NCBI GenBank assembly: GCA_003427395.1
Contig: BFEA01000675.1
Location: 749,819-769,823, forward strand
Direction of reading: 5' to 3'
DNA: 20,005 nucleotides
Origin: Chara braunii
Lineage: Eukaryota > Streptophyta > Charophyceae > Charales > Characeae
Shown one piece after another: positions 1 to 8,420 of the stretch; the stretch's first letter is position 1; the number at the start of each line of letters is the position of its first letter. A model generated the notes under the pieces. It saw nothing but the letters and a program-made list of their open reading frames with translations, had not been told where the DNA came from and searched no databases. The position numbers and the translations under genes are program-made.

Positions 1-840
1 GGTGAAGGGATCTGCTGACCAGCGATCCAAAACGACAGTTACGCTCAGTGGCTGGTGGATCTTGCTAATCCGCTGGCAATGAGACCAGCCATTCATCTAT
101 GACCAGGTATTAAGGAAAGATANGTATATACGCATACACAAATAAATAAATCAATAAATAGTNGGGAGTATGGTTTGCGTGAGTCNCTGAGCGAAGAGNG
201 CCATTGCCCAGTGGGGGAGAGATGGAAGACAGAGGGGGCAGGGCGCGTGGAGTGAGAGACTGAGAGTTCAAGGACAAGAGAGAAAGGAAGAGAGAGCGTT
301 AATGAGTGAGTGAGTGGGTGCCGCGAAAGAGTGAGTGGGTTAACGAAGAGAATGTGAAAGAGTCAGTGAGGGTGACTGAGGGATAGATGGGCGCGAGCAC
401 ATGGCTTTTTTTTTCTCAGATGATACGAGTGCACTTGGACTCATACGTGGGCAGGTTAATTCGGGGCTGAGCAAGCGAGGCTGCGATGACTTGATGGGCT
501 GTCGAAGGGAGAGGGGATGACAGAGAGGGAAACACTGAGTGAGTGTGTATGTGGGTGTGAGACTGTGTGTGTGTGTAAGAGCGTGCGAGGGAGTGAGGGA
601 CAACGAGAAGAGGAAGAGAGAGGAGAGAGGAAGAAGAGAGTGCTCATACTTGTGCTACCCGCCCCCCCCTTTCCTCTACAGAGTAGCATGGAATATTGAA
701 AGGCAATGCCCGACCCTCTTTGAGAATAACATTATACGTGACGGTAACCACGGGCAGATTCACTGCAGGGAGAACTCGAGTACTGCGCGCATAGGGAAAA
801 AGGAAATGGAGGGAAAACCGACCCTCGCCGCTTGAATCCA
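1..840. repeat. Purine-rich low-complexity DNA
   Basis: This stretch is dominated on the + strand by G/A/TG simple sequence: GAGAGA runs, TGAG repeats near 300-345 and GTGTGTGT near 565-577. Four of the scattered N bases of the window lie at its start. Open frames here, on either strand, are translations of simple repeats (Ser/Thr/His-rich or Arg/Glu-rich) with no domain character. I see no gene. It may be an old expanded microsatellite region or transposon debris. Confidence 0.6.
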
Positions 841-870
841 TGGAAAGCTGCTCGCAGAAGTGATCTTTTT

Positions 871-1018
871 TTTGGGAAAAGCTCTTCGGAGCGCCCGTCT
901 GCTGGCATCTGCCATGAGTTGTCATCAGCNTGAACCGGTCATTTTCGGGGCATGTATCTGCTGAATCGGTCTTTCCTGGGAAAGCTCTTCAGAGCGTGCG
1001 TCCGCTGCCTATCTGTCT
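871..1018. repeat. Two diverged copies of a short hairpin-bearing repeat
   Basis: The segment starting GGGAAAAGCTCTTCGGAGC and the one starting GGGAAAGCTCTTCAGAGC are spaced 103 bp apart and share flanking sequence (about 35-40 bp, ending near ATCTG). Each contains a short hairpin, GCTC-TTCG-GAGC at 881-892 and GCTC-TTCA-GAGC at 984-995. The first has a C(TTCG)G tetraloop, which would be very stable as RNA. This is a local duplication; nothing shows a function. Confidence 0.5.
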
Positions 1019-2832
1019 AGGCCCTATTGTTAATACAAGCAACTCGAAGATTTATCTTTATTCTCTGTTCAAGGGTAGATATGTTTACCTGACAGAACTC
1101 GCGAGCAAGCCAAATACAGAGGAGAAATGAGAGTGTTTATAAGCGAGAGAGAAGGGAGAGAATGGAAGAGAGGGAAGCCCTAAGTGAAGGCTACGTCCCT
1201 CGCTGTTTGACAAGAATGTTTTCGAAGTGAAGGTGAAATGGTTTTCCCGGTATCTGCAATCGACACACTCTAATGCTTAGAGAGTTGGATCCTCTGGCAC
1301 TCGGCTCTGCATACCCTTAGGCAGATTACGGAGGCATCTCTATCTCTGCCCTGATTTCAACCCTATAGGTAAAATGTATTAACATCAATTTTCATCAAAA
1401 CCCTTTTCGGATTCACTGATAGAGAAGGAAAGCTCGCTCGTCGGTTTAGGTAGAAATGTGACAGGCAGCGCTAATCCTTACACCCCTGCTGGTCGCTAAG
1501 GTCCTCAGAGGCGAGCGCAGCGAGTGACAGGCGTTGTTGCCCCTGGCTTCAGCGAACAGCAGGCGACCTCTCCCAGGGTTTCCCCACACTGTGCCTGAGC
1601 GGGGCTGCAGAAGGGGCTGTGGTGGAGGCCGCAGACCGTGCACAGCTGTGCACGCGGAACTGGTCCCCACCTCGGTCTTCAAAATTCCCAACGCCACTAA
1701 GGTGTGCACCGGGACCGGCTTCACCACNACTCGGGGCTGCAGCGCCACTGGCGTACCATTCTTTCCTTGGACTTNGGTATAGGGGCGGNAGACTACTTAA
1801 ATCACTCAGTTGCTGATTCCCTCCGAAGTATCCCACAGGAAAGTTGGAGGCTGATTAGATGACGCTGTGGGTCCGGCTGCTATCAGGCGCTGCGTTAAGT
1901 ATCAAGCCGACGATGGGGATGAAGGCCACGGGGAGAGTAGCTATGGTGAAGGAGAAAGCACATAGCACGCTTGATTCTTAACAGAAACAGGCACAGAAAG
2001 ATGCGTTTCGGGGGTTTTATGGCAGGGCGAGTTGATTGGTGGAGGCCGTTTAGCTGATGGAGAAGGGGATGAGGAGGCAGAAGAAAAATGGGCTGCGCTG
2101 AGGTATGGAGGAAAAGAGGGGAAAAAAAAAAAAAAAGATGAACAGATTTGAGTAAGGAAAGATACGATCCCGGGGTTTTGACCGCGGGCGAGTTGCATGG
2201 TAAGGTTAGTTTTGTTGTTGGATTAGTGGAATAAGAGTTAGAAGAAAAAGAGGGTGCGCGGAGTAGTCGGGAAGGGAGGAGGAAGAAATAACTACAGCTA
2301 AAAAATCATGTATCTCACTCGTTCCTCCATGAAATCGAGCGAGGGGCATGCTCCGGATCTGATGGCCGCGCCAGTTCTCCCAAACGGACATCAATCTGGG
2401 CGGTATCAGTGCTGGAGGTTGCGCGTGGGAGTCAGGCGGATGCATCTTTCCACTGTCGGGGGCAAGATTCATCCATATAGCGGCAGGCACACAGATCAAA
2501 CAAATGAGCAGGTACCTGGGCCGTACAGAGAGGGAGATTCACTCTGAATCTGTATGAAGGCTCTGTGATATTCTAACAGGAGGTTTGGTCTCATCCTATG
2601 CACTTGGAGAGCAGCGGAGTGAGGCCTATAGCAGCGCATCCAAGCTCGTCATGGCAACCACCATCTTGAATGTGGAGTGCTTCGCCACAAGGCCTGTTCA
2701 TACAGTCTATGCCACCAGTAGTCGCGCTTGAAGTTGCTCATCGTCGTGCTTGTCAGGCCAATGCGCCTGGCCGTGCTCTAGCAGGCGACCCAGTAACGAT
2801 CTTCCCGCTGTAACGAGCAGGCCCAAGCGCAC

Positions 2833-2834
<2 letters not shown>
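1019..2834. other. Unassigned DNA without a recognisable gene
   Basis: I see no convincing coding region here. Small overlapping frames at about 1446-1836 run on both strands through a GC-richer patch containing N bases and have no recognisable motif. A perfect 18-bp palindrome lies at 1637-1654. The part from 2040 to 2290 is again purine-rich, with a 15-A run near 2121-2135. It may be intergenic DNA or transposon relics too decayed to name. Confidence 0.4.
1637..1654. repeat. Perfect 18-bp palindrome
   Basis: CGTGCACAGCTGTGCACG reads identically on both strands with no spacer. It has a CAGCTG (E-box type) core flanked by GTGCAC. It lies in a GC-richer patch. A dimeric transcription-factor site is possible, but nothing around it identifies a promoter. 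Confidence 0.45.
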
Positions 2835-2875
<41 letters not shown>

Positions 2876-2886
2876 GGGGGGGAAGG
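2835..2886. repeat. (GA)15-(G)18 homopurine tract
   Basis: There is an uninterrupted run of 52 purines on the + strand: about 15 GA dinucleotides (2835-2864), 18 G residues (2865-2882), then AAGG. Such tracts can form intramolecular triplex (H-DNA), and G runs can form quadruplexes. They are also prone to length error in sequencing, so the exact lengths are uncertain. Confidence 0.9.
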
Positions 2887-3708
2887 CCCCTACCTCGGAA
2901 CAGGCAGAGAAGGGTGAACCGAAAGCCGATCTGTGGCGTCGGACCGTGAGTTATTACGGGATAAAATTCTGGCAACGTATCCGCCCATAATATGGCGGAA
3001 GATTCAGTTCGATTGGTTGCTCATGCAAACGAGCGGGAGTAGCCTGAGACCAGTCGTAGAGTTGGAGACTTACCTGGTGTTGGCAGCCGGGGGAGGGGCG
3101 CATACGCTGGAAGACGACCATCGTGGGATGAATCGAAAAGAGGATTGGTGTCAAAGTGCAGAGGGGTTGTGTCCGTCGGTAGGGGATTGAACTCATCCCA
3201 TGCACGATCAAGCTCGTTTGTGGGTCCTACCGGGTTTGTTTTCTCTATGGTGGCTAGGTGATCATGGCTATGTACAACTTGTACATGGTAGGCATGTTGG
3301 GGGTGAGTCATGAATTCGACCGAGAATAGAGTCAGGAGCCCTGGCTGCTGGGGGCTTTTTGTTTTCATTATCGGGGGTGAAATTCTTGGTGGATGACGAA
3401 CTTCAAAGGCAGTCGGGGGCATGACGAATGGGATGACGTGGCGTTCAAAGTGCTGCTGCGGCCGTTGCTGTTTACATCTACGGGAGGGGTGGTCAATTCG
3501 TAGCCTGCCAATAAGTTGTGGGTGTAAAGCTGGTGCACTACTTGCAGTTGGCGGCCATCCTGCTCACAGACCCGGCTGACACAGTTTGAATTGGCTCCCA
3601 ACTGCATAGATTTGATCGCGCTTGAGGTATGATACGCAGGGAGGGGAAGAGACTTAACAAAACTTACCTGCACACGAACGTCAGGAGCATGCTGATCCTA
3701 GGGTCTAA
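2887..3708. other. Unassigned DNA with uncertain minus-strand frames
   Basis: Two overlapping minus-strand open frames (3673-3368 and 3422-3021, about 101 and 133 codons, in different frames) cover this area. I recognise no domain in either. At the upstream edge the minus strand reads CAG|GTAAGT (near 3663-3671), a perfect match to the plant 5' splice-site consensus, but no exon could be tied to it. Spurious ORFs in GC-moderate DNA are the simplest explanation. Confidence 0.3.
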
Positions 3709-3951
3709 CAGGAAGACGCAGGCACGCCCGGTCGCTGCAGAACAAGGCTACAACCGGTTAGCTGTGTGGTGCATACGGGGTTGTCGACTGGTGTGTTGTC
3801 CGTACTATTACGCGAGGCAGCTAGTGGCAAGCCGCGAGCTGTCAAATTTTGCCGTGGCCTTACGTATCGCGATATGATTGCTGCTGCAGAGACTCGTCGG
3901 CTCGTCGTTACCATGAAAGCGGGTTTCACAGTGTATGTCGGAGTACGGTAA
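3709..3951 (+). CDS. Unassigned short ORF, possible exon
   Basis: An open frame of about 80 codons runs from just after a TAA at 3706 to a TAA at 3949. The translated segment is compositionally protein-like: mixed charged and aliphatic residues, a stretch reading VLLREAASGKPRAVKFCRGL, then a run rich in Ala, Arg and Val. It lacks the low complexity of neighbouring frames. There is no ATG near its start (the first in-frame near-start is GTG at 3766). The bases CTAACAG just before 3711 could be a 3' splice site, and the final codons overlap a GGTAAC that could be a donor. No family is recognised. It may be an exon of an unseen gene, a transposon fragment or chance. Confidence 0.22.
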   Translation, partial: QEDAGTPGRCRTRLQPVSCVVHTGLSTGVLSVLLREAASGKPRAVKFCRGLTYRDMIAAAETRRLVVTMKAGFTVYVGVR

Positions 3952-4078
3952 CTGCGGATTGTGTCTTCGGCGTGTGTGAATGAGCAGCAGCTGAAAGACA
4001 AGGTGGCAGACGATGTATCCGGGCGACAGACTGTGTACAGCTGACTAATCACTTATTTTGATCGACTCGTGAGTAATA

Positions 4079-4405
4079 GTTGTGTATGGCTGTGCGCGGT
4101 CGCTGAGTACTGTTGTGCACTGCTGATGAACATTGTTGTGGGGCCTTGATACTGCGCACAACTGTTGTGGGCGATGTGTTTTGACTTGCTGTGTTTCGCC
4201 TGCGCCTCGAATAGAGTAAGGGAGGGGTGTGCTCTATTTAAACGGGGTTTTTCTAGGCTGTGTCACTGAGTTTTTGTTGTGCATGGACCCAGGGCATTTG
4301 TTGTGCGAAGCAGTACTTGTTATACATCACTGAGTGATGTTGTGATCCACTGCGCCTGGCGGAATTACTGCTTGGTGTTGCTACCTTACTTAACCGCGGT
4401 TGTGA
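4079..4405 (+). promoter_or_regulatory. TTGTTGTG-rich tract with a TATTTAAA box
   Basis: The motif (T)GTTGTG recurs about nine times in 330 bp (for example near 4079, 4107, 4132, 4158, 4275, 4298, 4336 and 4396), including the inverted pair ACAAC-T-GTTGT near 4156-4166. A TATTTAAA element lies at about 4235-4242. Repeated upstream motifs plus a TATA-like box resemble an LTR U3 region or a promoter, but no gag/pol or host gene follows within 2 kb and no second LTR copy was found. The call is tentative. Confidence 0.25.
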
Positions 4406-4947
4406 CTTGGAGGTCAGTCAGGGGGCTGTTGGCGCTGTATCCGGTCGAGGGTTGGACTGGTTGCTGCTGCGTTTTTCCTGGCCACCATTGCGGGGCCCTC
4501 AGGCGAGTCAAGGCGTCAAGGCCCTCTCACGCAAGTCTGAGAGCACCCATCTGAGAGTCTGACTTATTCAATTTCTGTCTTTCTAAGTCTAAGTCTAGTG
4601 TTTTGGTGTCGAGAGGAAGGCGGCAGGCGGGATTGCAACCCGTAGATCCTCGCCAAGGCCTCTGTGGGAGGTTGCCCCACCGATTGCGGAAGCTCTGCCG
4701 GAGCCCAGGCGGGGTTCTGGAGGCAGGGAACACTCAGGTATAACCCTCGATTTACGTGTCTGATCCTATCATTAAACTATATTATCCTAGTACTATTGGC
4801 CTGACTGTAAGTATGACTGAAAAAGATAACTGTTATTCTTTACTTGTTTGAATTTAGGACACTGTTTTGCAAAGTAAACTGGCAACTATGTATTGATTTA
4901 ATCAAGATTATTAGTGTGAAGTCAGAAAACACAGAGCTGTCAAATAT
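4406..4947. other. No gene seen; minor short repeats
   Basis: This interval carries only small repeats: GTCTGAGAG twice and an inverted AAGTC/GACTT pair around 4530-4565, and CTAAGT twice near 4583-4596. A GC-richer stretch at 4610-4735 contains an imperfect inverted repeat around GGGATTGCAACCC. Open frames are short and have no recognised motif. It could be the downstream part of an LTR-like unit preceding the hairpin array, but no primer-binding site is evident. Confidence 0.35.
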
Positions 4948-5360
4948 GTTGCGGAGGCTGGGCGAACGCATGAGTTGCAAGTTGCTCAGTCTTTCGCACT
5001 TGTTTTACTTGTTATTTGGCCAGCTCGACTACCCATAAGTTGGGTAGCCTAGTTCTACGCTGTATGTAATTGTATGGGCTGGTCAGGCACAGCATAAGTT
5101 GTTGTGCCTGGTCATATGCCTTTCGTCGTTTGTTCAGGCAAAGGCTGGGCTCCTCATAAGAGTAGGTAGTCAGTTCTTTGTGTATGCCGAAAGTTTAGGC
5201 TGACCAGTCTCACCATAAGTTGGTGGGGCCCGGTCATATGCCTTATGTCGATTGTCTAGGCAGAAACTAACCACATCATAAGTTGGTGTGGATCAGTCAT
5301 ATGCCTTATGTTTATTGTTTCAGGCAAAACTATTCGCACCATAAGTTGGTGTGGTCAAGT
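4948..5360 (+). repeat. Hairpin block A (7 units)
   Basis: Seven loop motifs lie at 4970-5341 with spacings of 65, 59, 62, 59, 63 and 63 bp. The block opens with GTTGCGGAGG followed by a GGGCGAACGC arm. Unit 4 (5156) is the most degenerate: its loop is ATAAGAG and its stem is poor. The other six keep recognisable arms. Each unit has its own stem sequence, and the matching unit of block B keeps the same stem type. Confidence 0.8.
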
Positions 5361-5730
5361 CATGAGCCGCCGTCACTAAGAGAATCAGGGCTTACAAAGT
5401 GATACATTATTTATTATGTACATTCATGGCAGGTTGGACGCCATGAGTTGGGAGATCCAGCCATATAAGCCGGTAGCAGACAAAGCAGAGGGAAGAAAGA
5501 TGAACAATACAAAATAGTGTGGTAACTTTGGGCAGACTGATTCATCCATAAGTTGGGTAGTTGGTCTTATGCCCTTGATAACACGAAAGCAGAGAGGTAT
5601 ATAAAGTTTGGATATTTCATTTTTCTAAGTATAATTGACGTTTGGGTGGGGATCCTCATAAGTTGGGGTGACCTGACCAATCACCTGAAGACAAAATTTG
5701 GTTGTGATTCTATCTATTGGATGTAGTTGT
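5361..5730 (+). repeat. Spacer between hairpin blocks, 3 divergent units
   Basis: Three further loop motifs (5443 ATGAGTT, 5548 and 5658 ATAAGTT) are spaced about 100-110 bp apart instead of 60. Their stems are less regular. At 5443 an outer arm GGTTGGA pairs with TCCAGCC, and at 5548 an outer GGGCA pairs with TGCCC. The sequence between them is AT-richer and unrelated to the 60-bp monomer, so this looks like an older or interrupted part of the array. Confidence 0.6.
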
Positions 5731-6190
5731 GTTGCGGAGGCCGGGCGAACGCATAAGTTGCGGGTTGTTCGGTCACACGCGCTTGTTATTGTTTAGGCAG
5801 GGCTAGACTACTCATAAGTTGAGCAGCCTAGTCTTATGCTATATGTCGCTGTATAGTCTGGTCAGGCACAACATAAATTGTTGTGTTTGGTCATATGTCT
5901 TTTGTTGTTGTTTAGGCATAGGTTGGTCCCTCATAAGTGGAGGAGGTTCAGTTCTATGTGTATGCTGAACGTTCAGGCTGACCAGCCTCACCATAAGTTG
6001 GTGCGGCTCGGTCATACGCCTTATGTCGATCGTTTTGCAGAAATTGGTCACACCATAAGTTGGTGTGGTTTGGTCTTATGCGTACGTATATTTGTGTTAC
6101 CAGACTGGGGCACTATAAGTTGGTGTGGCCTAGTCATATAAATTGGCAGGTCAGTCACATCCATAAGTTGGGTTGGCTAGCCCTATGTCT
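5731..6190 (+). repeat. Hairpin block B (8 units), duplicate of block A
   Basis: Eight loops lie at 5753-6163. The first seven match block A unit by unit, in order, with an offset shrinking from 783 to 774 bp. Both blocks open with GTTGCGGAGG. Stem differences between paired units mostly preserve pairing: unit 2 changes a C-G pair to T-A, unit 3 changes G-T to A-T and two G-C pairs to G-T, and unit 5 changes a T-G pair to C-G. Some differences break pairing (an A-C mismatch in unit 2 of block B). The eighth unit (6163) has no partner in block A. Confidence 0.8.
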
Positions 6191-6586
6191 TATGTAAGGA
6201 AGGGTAAAAAGGGAATAATGAGGTTTTTTGAACGAACTATGTGACCTGAAAAAGAACCTGAGGATTGGTGAGAGATGTTGTTGCACTCACCTATGCCTGT
6301 TTTTGAAGGTCATCTCTGGGGTATTCTCTTTGACAGAGTAGTTGTTGTAGATGCTCGCCAAGTGTTGAAGCCATAGGTAGGTAAGATGGATGATGGGCGA
6401 GAAGCTTGGGATGAGATAGGACCGACTCTGCTAACGGTTAGGATCAATATTGGCTCATGGTCTCACTCAGAGGGCATGCAGACTAATGTTGAGCCTAAGT
6501 TATCAAGCAAGTGTCAGAAGTTAGTCTCAGGTATAGTTTTGTCTTGCATTTTTGTTTTCATCTTTGTATAAATCTTGGTAGCCCAC
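6191..6586. other. No recognisable gene
   Basis: The interval holds one short + strand frame (6386-6571, 61 codons) that ends in a hydrophobic run of about 15 residues. Nothing supports it as a gene. It shares the 11-mer TCAGAAGTTAG with the end of the third 85-bp repeat downstream, which hints that the repeat family once extended further. Confidence 0.4.
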
Positions 6587-6825
6587 TTTTCCTACGGGAA
6601 GCGCTGCTGAAATTTCTACAAACCTGAAAGAGTTAGTTATTCTTAGACTCGTACAAATTTGGGAAAGGAGCCTTTCCTACGGAAAGCGCTGCCGAAATTT
6701 TGTAGAATTTGGAGAGTTAGATTATTTTTAGCTAGGGGAAATCTAGCAATCCATCCTGTTTACGGGATATGCTGCCGGAATTTTCTACATTTTTAGATAA
6801 ACATCAGAAGTTAGTTAGGAAGGTA
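6587..6825 (+). repeat. Three tandem copies of an 83-85 bp repeat
   Basis: A core of the type CCTACGG(G)AAGCGCTGCCG followed by AAATTTT(C/G)TA recurs, with its TACGG at 6593, 6678 and 6761 (periods 85 and 83 bp). Each copy is followed by a GTTAG-containing AT-rich tail (copies 1 and 2: GAGAGTTAG / AGAGTTAG; copy 3: GAAGTTAG). The core contains the palindrome AGCGCT in copies 1 and 2. Tandem repeats of this size are common in LTR and untranslated regions of plant retrotransposons, but no element could be assigned here. Confidence 0.7.
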
Positions 6826-7602
6826 GGATTATTGCTTGATCACTCAAGCATGACTTGGGTACTGGCCTGTGCTGCATTGCAGATCGCTATTATTCAGATT
6901 GATTCAGGGTTTGACTATCTTCAAGCTGATCCTACAGGGATCACTTTTAGATAACAGGTCGGTCTCCGGCTCAGCTCTAATTCACTCTTGCCAACTCAAC
7001 CTCAAGGCTTTTAGCTGTGTGGTTTGATTTATTTATTGTGTTTTTACACGGACTTTAATTGAATGGCCATTTAATAAAGGTCCTGAGTACTTTATTTTGA
7101 GAGTTCCGCAAAGAGTGAGGCTTGTATGGCTAAAGCAAGGGGTGTGAGCGTAAAGAATGGTTGAGGTTGACCCCGTGTAGTGTGTGCTCTGTTGATGTGG
7201 ATCGTTCATGTGATTGCAGGTGTGTTCTGTGAATTGAAGTCCAAACCTGGTTTTGCGTATGATTATATATATACGTATATTTGAGGGAAGCCGTGTCGTG
7301 ACTGTGATAGTGATCGTCCCTTATCTCATAACTCTTATATCATGTTTCTTGTGTCCGCCCGACCCATTGAGGTCGTGCATAGTGATTAAGTAAGTTTTAC
7401 ACTGAGAGAAAAGGGAGAACCCCTGCTATCTTTTGCGTTTTAGAATTAACATGGTTGGACGTTGGAGTCCGTGGCAGCCACCAAAGTCAGACCCCTAGAT
7501 CTTTAGCTACCATGACAGCTCTGAAGCCGTCTACCCAACCTCTCTGCACAGGGTGGAGAAGAGGGTGGGGTTTTCAACCACACTTGGCGGTTGTTTTGCG
7601 TC
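6826..7602. other. No recognisable gene
   Basis: This is AT- and TG-rich DNA with no convincing coding frame. A 12-bp palindrome, ATATACGTATAT, lies near 7270-7281 in an AT alternating tract. An AATAAA-type hexamer occurs near 7074 (TTAATAAAGG). It may be the 3' end or LTR of a decayed element; I see nothing that fixes its identity. Confidence 0.35.
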
Positions 7603-7679
7603 GAGGGACTAACCCTCAAGGCGCTTGTCAGCCGACACTTGAGTGTCGAATGCGAACCTCGCGATTAACGAGGATCGCG
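7603..7679 (+). repeat. Three hairpins in a row, the last with two alternative pairings
   Basis: Hairpin 1 pairs GAGGG (7603-7607) with CCCTC (7613-7617) across 5 nt. Hairpin 2 is CGACACTTGAGTGTCG (7633-7648), a 7-bp stem with a 2-nt loop or 6-bp with 4-nt. Hairpin 3 pairs CCTCG (7657-7661) with CGAGG (7669-7673). An overlapping alternative pairs CGCGAT (7660-7665) with ATCGCG (7674-7679), and the two cannot form together. No gene abuts them. They could be part of a structured transcript or chance in a GC-richer patch. Confidence 0.55.
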
Positions 7680-7919
7680 TGAATATGGGTACCACATAGT
7701 ACTCCATCGTTGTTACTGCTTGCGCACTCATGCAATTCAAGTCAATATGAGAAGGCCATACGTCGGCGCAAATTTTATACTAAGTCTTACGCGTGACGCC
7801 TAACCTAATTTTGGCTCAGAGAGTTATGGGTCGGATACATAACGGACTAGGAGTGTTGTTGTGTTGTGGTATTGTTGTGTTATTGGTTTTGTGTCCTTCC
7901 AGGTGTGTGAGTGTTGTGG

Positions 7920-8420
7920 TGTAACGCGTGGTATGTAGTGCGTCCTAGTCGACCGGCGTCGAGTCACGCTCGGGACCTCAGCCCCCCAGTGCGTCGATTT
8001 GCGTACGGGTTCGATTTTGGGCATTTACCGCGCGTACCCCCTATGCTACAGCGAGCGAGAAACGCCCTCGGCTGGGCCACCTCTGCAATTGCATACAAAA
8101 AGCCTTCGCATGTGGTTTAGTAGCTCGGCGGGGATACGCCCACCTAAGGGAAGGTGACAGCTCCCGCAAGTGGAGGTAGCGGTGCCTCGCGTGGCCCTGT
8201 CCTGTCGTAGGGGCTCGCGAGAGGTACGGCTGGCGCACTCGGCCGGAGCGGCACACGCTCTCCGCGACAAGTCCTGCCAAATCCTGCGTGACGCGGCCAG
8301 GAGGGTCCCCATGCGGGACCGATGCGCTCGACAGCGTGTCACACTGGTCACCCGTTTGTTGCCCAAAGTAGAAAAGACAGGGTTGCGAGCTGGCCTTGAT
8401 TGTTGAACTCATCACCGCCT
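7920..8420. promoter_or_regulatory. CpG-rich island
   Basis: CpG density is high: between 8161 and 8340 I count about 23 CpG dinucleotides in 180 bp. The TG-rich DNA just upstream (7840-7920) is CpG-poor. The island directly precedes the Pro-rich coding relic. It could be the promoter or LTR region of that element, or a segment that escaped methylation-driven CpG loss. Frames on both strands are open here simply because GC-rich DNA has few stop codons. Confidence 0.45.

Larger units (their letters stand above)
4948..6190 (+). repeat. Array of 18 hairpin units with constant ATAAGTT loop
   Basis: The 7-mer ATAAGTT, or a 1-2 base variant, occurs 18 times, starting at 4970, 5035, 5094, 5156, 5215, 5278, 5341, 5443, 5548, 5658, 5753, 5814, 5873, 5933, 5993, 6055, 6115 and 6163. 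Thirteen are exact. Most copies sit in the loop of an inverted repeat whose stem sequence differs from unit to unit (CTACCC/GGGTAG, CTCACC/GGTGGG, ACACC/GGTGT). At 5094 and 5873 thirteen consecutive pairs (with G-T) close the loop. In many intervals a second weaker hairpin, TGCCT...AGGCA, sits between units around TTATGTCGATTGTTT. The array has no coding potential. I do not recognise the family. It could be a satellite, a structured noncoding RNA gene, or the leader of a retroelement. Confidence 0.85.

Noticed and set aside
340-700. Several Ser/Thr/His-rich or Arg/Glu-rich frames
   Set aside because: They are translations of GTGAG/GAGA simple sequence with no domain or codon signal.
3021-3673. 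Two minus-strand frames of 133 and 101 codons as a two-exon gene
   Set aside because: They overlap in different frames, show no domain, and the only strong splice donor (near 3667) lies at the wrong end to join them.
4948-6190. CRISPR array
   Set aside because: The spacing is near 60 bp, but the constant part is only a 7-9 nt loop, the rest is self-complementary and duplicated between blocks, and the setting is eukaryotic.
8007-8017. tRNA or SINE B-box-like GGTTCGATTTT
   Set aside because: The match to the B-box is incomplete, no A-box lies at the right distance, and no cloverleaf can be drawn.
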